Source of the DNA: an uncultured Treponema sp.
GTDB lineage: Bacteria > Spirochaetota > Spirochaetia > Treponematales > Treponemataceae
NCBI GenBank assembly: GCA_937894335.1
Contig: CALCRU010000025.1
Location: 1-64,000, forward strand
Reading direction: 5' to 3'
DNA: 64,000 nt
This document shows, one piece after another, positions 8,256-15,961 of this stretch (within the stretch, counting starts at the first letter, position 1; each line of letters starts with the position of its first letter). Made by a program: the position numbers and the translations under genes. The notes under the pieces were generated by a model that ran no database searches, was not told where the DNA came from, and saw only the letters and a list, made by a program, of their open reading frames with translations.

Positions 8256-9910
8256 TTTACTTCCCCTTTAAATCCCATTTCCTGTAATGCTTTTTTTGCC
8301 TCTGCAATTTCATCGTAGGGCATTGTGTAGTCTTTGTAAATGATGGAGTTTTCGTGAGACTTTCCCAAAAGCAGTACAATGTCATTTTCTTTTGCAATGC
8401 TGAATGCTTTTCGGAGTGCTTGCTTTCTGTCGCTCTGAATGATGATTGAGTCTCCGTCAGTTTTTCCTTCAAGGCGTGCGCCTCTGGCAATCATTTCTAT
8501 AATAGCATGGCTGTCTTCTTGTCGTGGGTCTTCGTCTGTAAGAATGAGCGTGTCGCAGTAACGGGCTGCAATGGCTCCCTGCAGTGGTCTCTTTGTTACA
8601 TCCCTTTCTCCTGCTGAACCAAAGACGGCAATCATTTTTCCGCTGCACCTGTCCTTAATTGGAGGGAATATAGTCTGGAATGAAGAAGGCGTGTGGGCGT
8701 AGTCAACAATGACTTCAAAGGGCTGCCCTTGATTTATAACTGTCATTCTTCCTGTTACGCTTACAAGGTCTTTTACTTTGTCTGCCAGTTCTGCAAAGGA
8801 AATGCCCGTGGTTCCGTTTACCGCTAGCATGGCCGCACTTATGTTGTAGGAGTTGAATGCGCCCGGAGTAGGGGAGGTGACTTTTACCTGAGCAGAATCC
8901 TTAAGTGAAGAAGCCTCAAGTGTAAATGAAACTTCCGAAGAACTTGCCTTTATGTCCTTTATTTTGGAAAGGGGAATTTCTTTGTCTGTATATGTGGAAG
9001 CGCTTTCTTTTGCAAATGCAACGACTGGTTTTGATGTAGCCTTTGCAAAGTAGGGTGAGGCTTCGTCTTCGGCGTTTATTATTCCGAATGAAGTAACTTC
9101 TGTTTCTTTGTTGCCTGACATGCCAAGAATTTTACTGTGGCTCCACTTGTCTAGCGCACGGAAGAGATTTGCCTTGTCGCTCTTGTACTGCTCATAGGTC
9201 TTGTGGAATTCCAAATGTTCTAGAGTAACATTCATAAAGACTGCACAGTCAAAGTGAACATTTCCTAGCCTGTTAAGAGTTTCGCTAAGTCCGTGGGAAG
9301 ATGATTCAACTACTGCATGAGTACATCCGTTCTGAAGCATTTCGTACAGTTCCCTCTGCACAATGGGTGCCTCTGGTGTGGTCTGGTGCTGGGGATTGTT
9401 TACGGCTTCTCCTCCCAAAGAATACTGAACTGTGGAAATAAAGCCTGCCTTGATTCCGCACTTGGTAAGAAGCTGCCAAATGAATGCGACTGTAGAAGAT
9501 TTTCCTTCTGTGCCTGTTACTCCGTAGACAACCATGTGAGACGACGGGTCATCATAAAAAGAAGCCGAGACTGGAGACATTGCTTTTCTTGACGATGGAA
9601 CTTTTATAAGTGGAACTCTTCTGCCTGCCTTTTGAGAAGCCTCCTGAATTTTTTCCTGCTCCTCATCAGAGATGGTGCCTTCGTAAATTACTGCGGCTGC
9701 TCCGTTTTCTATGGCACTTGCAATAAATTTATTTCCTGTGGTGTGGGTTCCGGGAAGTGCAAAAAAAAGAGTCCCGGGCTTTACCGCTCTGCTGTCAAAT
9801 TCTATGTGCTCAATTTCTACGCTCTTTAAGTCTGAGTCTGGCGGTGTAACATCTGTTTCCAACATTCCTCTAGGGATTTTTTCCAGTATGTTTTCTAGTG
9901 TCTTTTTCAT
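8252..9910 (-). CDS. murE: UDP-MurNAc-tripeptide synthetase (MurE)
   Basis: A 552-residue Mur ligase adding the third amino acid of the peptidoglycan stem. Motifs are DSRAVKPGTLFFALPG, GVTGTEGKSSTVAF (ATP loop), ESSSHGL, FDCAVFMNVTLEHLEFH and VIVDYAHTPSSF. The amino-acid selecting motif is D459-E-D-P-R463, where meso-diaminopimelate enzymes have DNPR. Treponemes are known to carry ornithine at this position, so an ornithine or lysine substrate is likely (inference). I chose ATG 9910 because a -10 box lies at 9918-9923 and an earlier ATG at 9919 would fall inside it. It heads the murE-ddl-murD operon and is divergent from queD. Confidence 0.93.
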   Translation of the reverse strand: MKKTLENILEKIPRGMLETDVTPPDSDLKSVEIEHIEFDSRAVKPGTLFFALPGTHTTGNKFIASAIENGAAAVIYEGTISDEEQEKIQEASQKAGRRVPLIKVPSSRKAMSPVSASFYDDPSSHMVVYGVTGTEGKSSTVAFIWQLLTKCGIKAGFISTVQYSLGGEAVNNPQHQTTPEAPIVQRELYEMLQNGCTHAVVESSSHGLSETLNRLGNVHFDCAVFMNVTLEHLEFHKTYEQYKSDKANLFRALDKWSHSKILGMSGNKETEVTSFGIINAEDEASPYFAKATSKPVVAFAKESASTYTDKEIPLSKIKDIKASSSEVSFTLEASSLKDSAQVKVTSPTPGAFNSYNISAAMLAVNGTTGISFAELADKVKDLVSVTGRMTVINQGQPFEVIVDYAHTPSSFQTIFPPIKDRCSGKMIAVFGSAGERDVTKRPLQGAIAARYCDTLILTDEDPRQEDSHAIIEMIARGARLEGKTDGDSIIIQSDRKQALRKAFSIAKENDIVLLLGKSHENSIIYKDYTMPYDEIAEAKKALQEMGFKGEVK

Positions 9911-9917
9911 GCCCACC

Positions 9918-9946
9918 ATTTTAGCGTCTTTTACTATTTGGTGCAA
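9918..9946 (-). promoter_or_regulatory. murE promoter, predicted leaderless
   Basis: On the minus strand TTGCAC (9946-9941), a 17-bp spacer and TAAAAT (9923-9918). Only 7 nt separate the -10 box from ATG 9910, so transcription should start at or beside the start codon. Confidence 0.65.
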
Positions 9947-9948
9947 TG

Positions 9949-9957
9949 TGTTATAGT
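9949..9957 (+). promoter_or_regulatory. queD promoter, extended -10, predicted leaderless
   Basis: An extended -10 box, TG-T-TATAGT, with TATAGT at 9952-9957 and 6 nt before ATG 9964. It overlaps the region of the divergent murE promoter. The -35 region is weak. Confidence 0.6.
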
Positions 9958-9963
9958 TGCCCT

Positions 9964-10362
9964 ATGTTTGAAGTAAGAGTAGAAGCGGGTTTTTCTGCGG
10001 CGCATTTTTTGCGAGACTATAACGGAAAGTGTGAAAACCTCCACGGACACAACTATAAGGTATACGCACATGTAAGAGGCTCTTCCCTTAACGAGGGCGG
10101 AATGCTTATGGATTTTTCCAAAATAAAGTCTGTACTTAGGGAAGTGTGCAAAGGTCTGGATCATACAAATCTTAACGACATGGACTTCTTTGACCAGAAC
10201 CCCAGTGCCGAACGGATTGCAGTCTACATCTACACAAGGATTGTAGAGTCTCTTCCAGAACTTTCCGCACAAAGGGCAAAAGAGGGAACATATCTTTACG
10301 CTGTGGATGTCTTTGAAACTGAAACTTCTAGAGCAAGATACATTGCAGACATTCTTGTGTGA
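9964..10362 (+). CDS. queD: 6-carboxy-5,6,7,8-tetrahydropterin synthase (QueD/PTPS family)
   Basis: A 132-residue enzyme of the 6-pyruvoyl-tetrahydropterin synthase fold. It converts dihydroneopterin triphosphate to carboxytetrahydropterin in the queuosine (7-deazaguanine) tRNA modification pathway. It shows FSAAHFL, then NLHGHNYKVYAHV with the zinc-binding histidines, LMDFSKIKSVLREV, LDHTNLND, and a late acidic segment AVDVFETETSRARY. An in-frame ATG at 9946 exists, but 9964 fits the family N-terminus (MFEVRVEAGF) and sits 6 nt after a -10 box. No other queuosine gene is in the window. Confidence 0.9.
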   Translation: MFEVRVEAGFSAAHFLRDYNGKCENLHGHNYKVYAHVRGSSLNEGGMLMDFSKIKSVLREVCKGLDHTNLNDMDFFDQNPSAERIAVYIYTRIVESLPELSAQRAKEGTYLYAVDVFETETSRARYIADILV

Positions 10363-10363
10363 G

Positions 10364-10389
10364 CCTCTAAAAATTTCAGTTTTTAGAGG
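10364..10389. repeat. Palindrome directly after the queD stop
   Basis: CCTCTAAAAA (10364-10373) pairs perfectly with TTTTTAGAGG (10380-10389) around a 6-nt loop, one base after the stop codon. It lies between convergent queD and hisF and has no real T-run, so it may act as a weak bidirectional terminator or a 3'-end stabiliser. Confidence 0.6.
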
Positions 10390-10405
10390 TTGCCTTGTGT
10401 AAGTT

Positions 10406-11167
10406 CTAGCGTACGGGAACGCCTGCCTTTGTAAGGGCATCCTTTATTCCCCCTACGGTATAGTCGCCAGAATGCACCATGCTTGCAACAAGGGCTGCAT
10501 CAGCCTTGCCTTCTGTAAGGACTTCTGTAAGATGCTCAGGAGTTCCTCCTCCGCCAGAAGCAATTACTGGTACGGGAACGGCTTCGCTTATCATTCGGGT
10601 AAGGTTTATTTCGTAACCGTTTCTTGTTCCGTCAGCGTCTATTGAGTTAAGAACTATTTCTCCTGCTCCAAGTTCAACAGCTTTTATGGCCCATTCTCTT
10701 GCGTCAAGCTCCGTTGCTACCCGTCCACCGTTTATGTACACTCGGTAACCAGAAGGCATTGTGCTGTCACGGGCCGCATCCATTCCAAGTACCATGCTTT
10801 GTGAGCCAAACACAAGCGCGCCTTCAGAAATCAGATGGGGATTTTTTACAGCCTGAGAGTTTAGGGAAACTTTTTCTGCTCCAGCCATGATTGTTGACCT
10901 TATGTCTTCCAGACTTCCTATTCCGCCTCCAACACAGAAGGGAATGAAGACCTGGCTTGCAACCCGTGAAATTAAATCCAGTATGGGACCTCTTCCTCTT
11001 GCGCTTGCCATTATGTCGTAAAACACAAGCTCGTCCACATTTTGCCTGTAGTATTCCGCAGCCATTTCTACTGGATCACCTATGTCTATGTTGTTTTTAA
11101 ACTTAATGCCTTTTGTAGTGCGTCCGTCTTTTACATCAAGACAGATTATAATCCTCTTTTTTAGCAT
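10406..11167 (-). CDS. hisF: Imidazole glycerol phosphate synthase, cyclase subunit
   Basis: A 253-residue TIM-barrel protein. HisF takes ammonia from HisH and converts PRFAR to imidazole glycerol phosphate and AICAR, in histidine synthesis. It opens with KKRIIICLDVKDGRTTKG, holding the catalytic Asp of the first strand, and has FCVGGGIGSLEDI, EKVSLNSQAV, NSIDADGTRNGYE (the second catalytic Asp) and IASGGGGTPEHL. It starts 7 nt inside the hisH end, so the pair is co-translated. No other his gene is in the window. The related amidotransferase pairs of sugar pathways remain possible, but the active site fits HisF well. Confidence 0.93.
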   Translation of the reverse strand: MLKKRIIICLDVKDGRTTKGIKFKNNIDIGDPVEMAAEYYRQNVDELVFYDIMASARGRGPILDLISRVASQVFIPFCVGGGIGSLEDIRSTIMAGAEKVSLNSQAVKNPHLISEGALVFGSQSMVLGMDAARDSTMPSGYRVYINGGRVATELDAREWAIKAVELGAGEIVLNSIDADGTRNGYEINLTRMISEAVPVPVIASGGGGTPEHLTEVLTEGKADAALVASMVHSGDYTVGGIKDALTKAGVPVR

Positions 11168-11832
11168 TGGGCTTCTCCCTGTACGAAGTTGCGAAGAATT
11201 TTTAGTCCCGGTTCTCCTGATTTTTCTGGATGAAACTGACAGACGGTTATGTTTTTCTGTTCAACTATTGAGGGAACCATTGCACCGTAGTCGGCATAGC
11301 CCTTTATTACATCCGAGTCGTCAGGCTGAATTACATAGGAATGCACGAAGTAAAAGTTGCTTCCGTCGGCTATGCCATTGCAAAGTCTTGTTCCGCCGTT
11401 ACAGAATGTTACATCATTCCAACCCATGTGGGGAACCTTAAGACTGTTGGAAAGCATGGCCCTTTCTTTGTGCTCTTCTTCATCAGGATGTCTTTCTTTC
11501 CACAGTGAACTAAAGTGGCGGATTTTACCCTTAATTAGTCCAAGACATTTTGTGTCACCTTCTTCGCTCCAGTCAAAGACAATCTGTGCCCCAATGCAGA
11601 TTCCCAGTATGGGGGTTCCCTGAGCGGCCCTGTCTCTTATGAAGGAGTCGAATCCCAAAAGGCCAATCTGTTCCATGGCATATGCAGCTTCACCATCACC
11701 GGGAAAAATAAGCCTGTCTGTGTCCTTTAGGTCGGCAGGATTTTTTGAAAGGATGTAGGGGGCCTTAAGGTAAGAAAGCGCTCTTTCTACACTCTTTATG
11801 TTTCCTGCGTTATAGTCAATGATTCCTACCAT
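11161..11832 (-). CDS. hisH: Imidazole glycerol phosphate synthase, glutamine amidotransferase subunit
   Basis: A 223-residue class I glutamine amidotransferase supplying ammonia to HisF. It starts MVGIIDYNAGNIKSVERAL, a standard HisH N-terminus. The nucleophile lies in GICIGAQ (GICLGMQ in many relatives), HMGWN is present, and the catalytic His-Glu pair is in CQFHPEKSG. ATG 11832 was chosen because a near-perfect promoter ends 7 nt upstream; the frame extends further but without support. It forms a two-gene operon with hisF. Confidence 0.92.
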   Translation of the reverse strand: MVGIIDYNAGNIKSVERALSYLKAPYILSKNPADLKDTDRLIFPGDGEAAYAMEQIGLLGFDSFIRDRAAQGTPILGICIGAQIVFDWSEEGDTKCLGLIKGKIRHFSSLWKERHPDEEEHKERAMLSNSLKVPHMGWNDVTFCNGGTRLCNGIADGSNFYFVHSYVIQPDDSDVIKGYADYGAMVPSIVEQKNITVCQFHPEKSGEPGLKILRNFVQGEAQC

Positions 11833-11839
11833 GGACTGA

Positions 11840-11868
11840 ATTCTACACGGTGTGGCGCCAAGTGTCAA
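11840..11868 (-). promoter_or_regulatory. hisHF promoter, predicted leaderless
   Basis: On the minus strand a perfect TTGACA (11868-11863), a 17-bp spacer and TAGAAT (11845-11840). Seven nucleotides follow before ATG 11832, with no Shine-Dalgarno sequence. This is one of the clearest leaderless candidates in the window. Confidence 0.75.
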
Positions 11869-11887
11869 GAAATGCCTTCTTTGTGCC

Positions 11888-11893
11888 GATACT
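11888..11893 (+). promoter_or_regulatory. -10 box 6 nt before the small membrane protein
   Basis: GATACT (11888-11893) lies 6 nt upstream of ATG 11900. No good -35 box is visible. The arrangement matches other putative leaderless genes here. Confidence 0.4.
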
Positions 11894-11899
11894 GGATGT

Positions 11900-12115
11900 A
11901 TGGACTTTAAAAACCTCTTGAACCTGTGCAAGGAAGTACTTCTTGACTGGCGCGTTATTGCAGTTACGGTAGGACTCATCATATACATTTCCATAGCAAA
12001 TTATGTAATCCGATACAGAAAAAAGCCGCCTGTGGCAAAGACTAAGCCTGTCGCTCAACCTGCCGCCGCACCAGCCGCTGGGGAAGGAGAAGCCGCTTCC
12101 GAATCCTCCGATTAA
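11900..12115 (+). CDS. Small single-pass membrane protein of unknown function
   Basis: A 71-residue protein starting MDFKNLLNLCKEVLLDWRV. Residues about 18-36 form one hydrophobic membrane helix (VIAVTVGLIIYISIANYVI). A basic stretch, RYRKKPP, follows, and then a Pro/Ala-rich, acidic tail ending in SESSD. The N-terminus is probably outside and the tail in the cytoplasm, given the basic residues after the helix. It is divergent from hisH. Its last 74 bases overlap the 3' end of recQ on the other strand. I do not recognise a family. Confidence 0.6.
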   Translation: MDFKNLLNLCKEVLLDWRVIAVTVGLIIYISIANYVIRYRKKPPVAKTKPVAQPAAAPAAGEGEAASESSD

Positions 12116-13712
12116 GGTATGCAAGGTTTCTTTCAAGTTTAATTTGCCTCTTGTGTTTTTGCTTCCAGTCTTTTCTGCACACTGTAAGTTTTCCCTTCCA
12201 CAAAAGACCGCATTCACGGATTAAGTTTTCTGCTTCCAGTTGTCTTAGAATTTCTGCAATGTCTTCGTGAGTCCATATGTTTTTTTTGCAAAGCCCAAAG
12301 TCCCGCCTGTTAAGACGCTCAATTAGCACTGATGAAATCTCGTCCCTTGTGTAGAGTTTCCTGTGCCTCTTTATAAAAGAAAGGACAAATCCTGCATCTT
12401 CTGCAAAAGGCGCTTCCTTGCCTCGTTCACAAATGTCGCATCCGTCGCAGGCCGCCTCTTCTGCGCTAAGGGCATCTAGAAGAATCTGTCGTCTGCATGT
12501 CTTGGCTTCTGCAAAATTTGCCACCATCTTCTGCCTCGACCCTTCTGCAAGAGATTTTGCCTTTACATGGTCGTCGTAACTCCACAGAAGAAATGCGTTG
12601 GCAATCCCTCCGTCTCGGGCGCCCCTTCCTGCTTCTTGAATGTAGCTTTCTACCGTAGGACTTGCTTCTAGATGTATGACCGTCCTTATGTCCTTTTTGT
12701 CTACACCCATGCCAAATGCACATGTGGCGCAAAGTACCGCATCGCTTTTGGGATAGTACCATTTTTCTACCTGAGTTTTTTCTTCCTTTGTCATTCCTGC
12801 ATGATAAAACCTTACCCTGTCTTTTCCCAAAACAGGAATAAGTTCCCTTGCCATGTCTTCCGACTTTTTTCTTGTTCCGCAGAAAATAAGTGAGGGCTTC
12901 TGTTGGGTAAGAGCCAGTTTTAGGGCTTCCTTTTTCTTGTTGTAGGCATTTATGACATAGTAGTGAATGTTTGCCCTGTCGCTTTCGCTTCTAACTACAT
13001 GGGCCTCTCCGTCAAAGAGAACTTCAGAAACTCTTGCAAGAATTGGAGAAGATGCCGTAGCTGTAAATGCTGTGACTGTTCTGCAGCCAAGTTTTTTTAT
13101 TATGTTTCCTAGGGTAAGGTATGCAGGTCTAAAGCTGTCGCCCCATTCGCTTACACAGTGGGCTTCGTCTATGGCCACATGACTTATCCTGCATTCTGCA
13201 AGTCTCTGTACAAGGTTTTCGTTCTGCAGGACTTCGGGATTTGCAAGAATTATTTTTGCCTTTCCTGATTTAAGTTTCTTAAACGAATCTTCCCTTTCTT
13301 CGTAAGTCTGACCGCCCCTAAATGTTATGCTTACAAGATTACCTTCCTGCATGCGGCGTTCTTGGTCAGCCATAAGTGCCAACAGGGGATATATTACCAA
13401 AGTGGGGCCTTCCAGAAGCAGTGCTGGCGCCAGAAAGCAGAGTGATTTTCCTGCCCCTGTAGGAAGCAGAACAATCTGCCTGCCACTGTAAAATGCACAG
13501 TCATCTGTAGAGTCTTTCTGGCTTTTTTCAAGAAGACCTCCTGCCGAGTCCATGATGTTTGCAATAACAATCCTTTGCCAGGGAAACAGATATCTTATGC
13601 CAAAAGCACTCCTTACCGCTAGCGTAATTTCGTCATCGCATTCCGCCTCGTCATCTTCTGCTGTCTGAAAAGGAAAGTCTATGCCTTCCGTAAAAAGTTT
13701 TTCGTCTTTCAT
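12042..13712 (-). CDS. recQ: RecQ-family ATP-dependent DNA helicase
   Basis: A 556-residue 3'-5' DNA helicase of superfamily 2 for recombination and repair. Motif 0 is FGIRYLFPWQ, motif I LLPTGAGKSLCF, motif II AIDEAHCVSEWGDSFRPAY, motif III TAFTATAS, and the C-terminal helicase block contains GMGVDKKDIRTVIH and QEAGRGARDGG. The zinc-binding cysteines lie in TCRRQILLDAL and ACDGCDICERG. There is no clear HRDC domain after the winged-helix part, and the protein ends in a basic Arg/Leu-rich tail opposite the small membrane gene. GAGGTGA provides the ribosome binding site at the ATG 13712 start. It is divergent from purB. Confidence 0.92.
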   Translation of the reverse strand: MKDEKLFTEGIDFPFQTAEDDEAECDDEITLAVRSAFGIRYLFPWQRIVIANIMDSAGGLLEKSQKDSTDDCAFYSGRQIVLLPTGAGKSLCFLAPALLLEGPTLVIYPLLALMADQERRMQEGNLVSITFRGGQTYEEREDSFKKLKSGKAKIILANPEVLQNENLVQRLAECRISHVAIDEAHCVSEWGDSFRPAYLTLGNIIKKLGCRTVTAFTATASSPILARVSEVLFDGEAHVVRSESDRANIHYYVINAYNKKKEALKLALTQQKPSLIFCGTRKKSEDMARELIPVLGKDRVRFYHAGMTKEEKTQVEKWYYPKSDAVLCATCAFGMGVDKKDIRTVIHLEASPTVESYIQEAGRGARDGGIANAFLLWSYDDHVKAKSLAEGSRQKMVANFAEAKTCRRQILLDALSAEEAACDGCDICERGKEAPFAEDAGFVLSFIKRHRKLYTRDEISSVLIERLNRRDFGLCKKNIWTHEDIAEILRQLEAENLIRECGLLWKGKLTVCRKDWKQKHKRQIKLERNLAYLNRRIRKRLLLPQRLVRRQVERQA

Positions 13713-13758
13713 TCTGTCACCTCATATATTTAATATAAGAGGAAGTGCATGTTCTGCA

Positions 13759-13787
13759 TTGAAACGGAGGCTTTTTTCTGATATAAT
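13759..13787 (+). promoter_or_regulatory. purB promoter, predicted leaderless
   Basis: TTGAAA (13759-13764), a 17-bp spacer and a perfect TATAAT (13782-13787). Seven nucleotides (TTTGCCC) precede ATG 13795 and no Shine-Dalgarno sequence is present. Confidence 0.75.
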
Positions 13788-13794
13788 TTTGCCC

Positions 13795-15219
13795 ATGGAA
13801 ACTCGTAACATTTTTGACAATCTTTCTTGTATTGACCACCGTTATTCACTTTCAGAAGCGGCTGTATTTGAGGGCCTTTCTTCCTACATTTCGGAATCCG
13901 CCAGCATAAGAAGCTGTGCAAAGGCAGAAGCCGCACTTGTAAAGGCTCATCTTAAACTTCGCGGAACACTTACAGACGACCTTGCAAAAACACTTGATGC
14001 CATAGCCGAAAAAATAGATCCTCAAGAAGTTTATGCCGAAGAGGAAAAAACGAAGCACAACATTCGCGCTTTGGTAAATGTCATGAAGACAAAAATTCCG
14101 TCAGAAGTTGCTCCTTTGGTTCATCTTGGAGCCACCAGCGTAGACATTCTTGACACAGCACTAAGTTGCCGCATGAGGGATGTTACTCAGAATGTAGTTC
14201 TGCCTGAACTTAAGTCTCTTGAAAAAAATCTTTGCGCTATTGCAGAAAGGGAAGCGGAAACTCCTCAGGTTGGACGCACTCACGGTCAGCATGCGGTTCC
14301 CATTACATTCGGATGGAGCATTGCGGAATTTGTAAGCCGCTTAGGAAAATCTATTCTGCGCATAGAAGAACTGAGCAAGCAACTTAAGGGAAAACTTGCA
14401 GGCCCTGTAGGTTCTTATAACGGCCCCAGCATGATTGTAAAGGATCCTGAAGAACTTGAACGAACTTACCTTGCATTTTTAAATCTTGAGCCTAGCGAGT
14501 ATTCAAATCAGCTTGTTGAGCCTGAATACCTTCTTCGTCTTCTTCTAGAGATGAATGTTGCATTCGGAATTATTGCAAACCTTGCGGACGATTTGCGCAA
14601 TCTTCAAAGAAGCGAGATTGGCGAAGTGTTTGAATACTTTGCAAGCACTCAGGTTGGCTCTTCTACAATGCCTCAGAAAAGAAATCCATGGAACAGCGAG
14701 CATGTTAAGTCCTTGTGGAAGGCAATGTGTCCCCGTGTAATTACATTCTACATGGATCAGATAAGCGAACATCAGCGCGACCTTACCAACAGTGCCAGCC
14801 AGCGTTTTATTGCAGACTATGTAAGCGGATTTACAATGGCGGTTGCCAGAATGAATTCCGTAGTGTCTGGACTTCAGGCTGACCGTGAATCCATGGCAAG
14901 AAATCTTGCGGGAGCAGGAGGAAAAGTTAAGGGAGGAGTTCTTGCTGAGCCTGCATACATTCTTCTTGGCGAAGCCGGAGTAAATGACGGTCACGAGGTA
15001 ATTAGAAAAATCACCCTTGAAGCGGAAGAAACAGGAAAGACCTTCTTTGAAGTGCTAAAGACTCACACCGAAGCCTACCAGAAGATTACTGCCCAGCTTG
15101 AAAAACTTGGTGTAGAAAATCCTGCAACATTCTTTGAAGACCCAGCCCGTTATCATGGTCTTGCGGCCGTTAAGTCTAAGAGGCTTGCAAAAAAATACGC
15201 AGAACTTATGGAAAAATAA
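13795..15219 (+). CDS. purB: Adenylosuccinate lyase
   Basis: A 474-residue member of the fumarase/aspartase superfamily. It splits SAICAR in IMP synthesis and adenylosuccinate in AMP synthesis, so it acts directly after PurA. It shows VHLGATSVDILDTA, GRTHGQHAVPITFG and the signature loop GSSTMPQKRNPWNSE with the catalytic serine. The start is ATG 13795 (METRNIFDN), directly downstream of a strong promoter; the open frame extends upstream into the recQ start region but would include the promoter. The gene stands alone. Confidence 0.95.
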   Translation: METRNIFDNLSCIDHRYSLSEAAVFEGLSSYISESASIRSCAKAEAALVKAHLKLRGTLTDDLAKTLDAIAEKIDPQEVYAEEEKTKHNIRALVNVMKTKIPSEVAPLVHLGATSVDILDTALSCRMRDVTQNVVLPELKSLEKNLCAIAEREAETPQVGRTHGQHAVPITFGWSIAEFVSRLGKSILRIEELSKQLKGKLAGPVGSYNGPSMIVKDPEELERTYLAFLNLEPSEYSNQLVEPEYLLRLLLEMNVAFGIIANLADDLRNLQRSEIGEVFEYFASTQVGSSTMPQKRNPWNSEHVKSLWKAMCPRVITFYMDQISEHQRDLTNSASQRFIADYVSGFTMAVARMNSVVSGLQADRESMARNLAGAGGKVKGGVLAEPAYILLGEAGVNDGHEVIRKITLEAEETGKTFFEVLKTHTEAYQKITAQLEKLGVENPATFFEDPARYHGLAAVKSKRLAKKYAELMEK

Positions 15220-15229
15220 AGACCCTTGG

Positions 15230-15249
15230 CAGCAGGAATTTGCCTGCTG
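15230..15249 (+). terminator. Hairpin after purB
   Basis: CAGCAGG (15230-15236) pairs with CCTGCTG (15243-15249). It is not followed by a T-run; the next bases are the -35 box of the following operon. It may be a weak terminator. Confidence 0.4.
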
Positions 15250-15278
15250 TTGACGGTTTTTGCGTATTCTTCTATTAT
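15250..15278 (+). promoter_or_regulatory. Promoter of the lolA-like/rodZ-like/rimO/pcrA/earP operon
   Basis: TTGACG (15250-15255), a 17-bp spacer and TATTAT (15273-15278). The leader is about 11 nt and contains GGAG before ATG 15296. Confidence 0.65.
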
Positions 15279-15295
15279 AGACGGTGGAGCTTTAT

Positions 15296-15955
15296 ATGAA
15301 AAAACTTATACTTGGTTTTGTCTGCCTTTTTACCACGGCATTTGCATTTTCCCAGTCCATACAGACTGCTGCAGACTTTTTTAAAACTGTAAGTGACACT
15401 TATGCGACAATTCAGGACTACGAGGCTTCCGTTCTGATTACGGCTTCCCGTTCCTCCATGAGGGGTAAGGTTTCTTTTAAGCGCCCTGAAATGCTCCGCA
15501 TAGATTTTTCTGATCCAGCTGAACAGGTTATTCTTTTTAACGGTGACACCCTTACCATTTATCTTCCCGGAACATCTGCAATTCTTGAACAAAATGTTGG
15601 CGCCTCAGGAGTAAGTGCCGCAACTGCTCAGGGGCTTGCCCTTCTTAAGAGGTATTACACTGTTGCCTACGAAACAGGACAGACAGCGGTTCCCCTTGAC
15701 GATGGCAGTGGTCAGATGGTTGTAAACCTGATTCTTTACAGACGCACCGCATCAGAGGCTTTTTCACGAATTAAACTTTCTGTAGACCCCGACACAAAAC
15801 TGATTATGTATGTTGAGGCTACAACACCTCAGGGCGAAACCTATACATTCAGATTTTCCGACTATGCCCTTAACATTGGAATCGTTGACCAGCGCTTTAT
15901 GTACGATCCGCCGTCTTCTGCCAACAACTACAGCAATTTCCTGTTTGCGGAGTAA
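15296..15955 (+). CDS. LolA-like outer-membrane lipoprotein carrier protein
   Basis: A 219-residue exported protein with the signal peptide MKKLILGFVCLFTTAFAFS. The mature part has the LolA-type pattern: an early helix (FFKTVSDTYATIQDYEA), RGKVSFKRPEMLRIDFSDP, an NGDTLTIYLP strand and a later TYTFRFSDYALN. LolA proteins carry lipoproteins or other lipid-like cargo across the periplasm. The start at 15296 has a GGAGC site; an upstream in-frame ATG at 15284 would spoil the signal peptide. It is the first gene of an operon and is followed 6 nt later by a RodZ-like protein. A second LolA-like gene lies in the polyene-type cluster at 55588. Confidence 0.8.
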   Translation: MKKLILGFVCLFTTAFAFSQSIQTAADFFKTVSDTYATIQDYEASVLITASRSSMRGKVSFKRPEMLRIDFSDPAEQVILFNGDTLTIYLPGTSAILEQNVGASGVSAATAQGLALLKRYYTVAYETGQTAVPLDDGSGQMVVNLILYRRTASEAFSRIKLSVDPDTKLIMYVEATTPQGETYTFRFSDYALNIGIVDQRFMYDPPSSANNYSNFLFAE

Positions 15956-15961
15956 ATTAAG

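Noticed and set aside
9919..9946. Upstream start codons for murE (9919, 9946)
   Set aside because: They lie inside the putative -10 and -35 boxes and add residues not typical of MurE.
10406..11832. hisF/hisH as an amidotransferase pair for surface-sugar modification
   Set aside because: Both proteins keep the standard HisF and HisH motifs and no sugar-pathway genes are near, so the histidine role is simpler.
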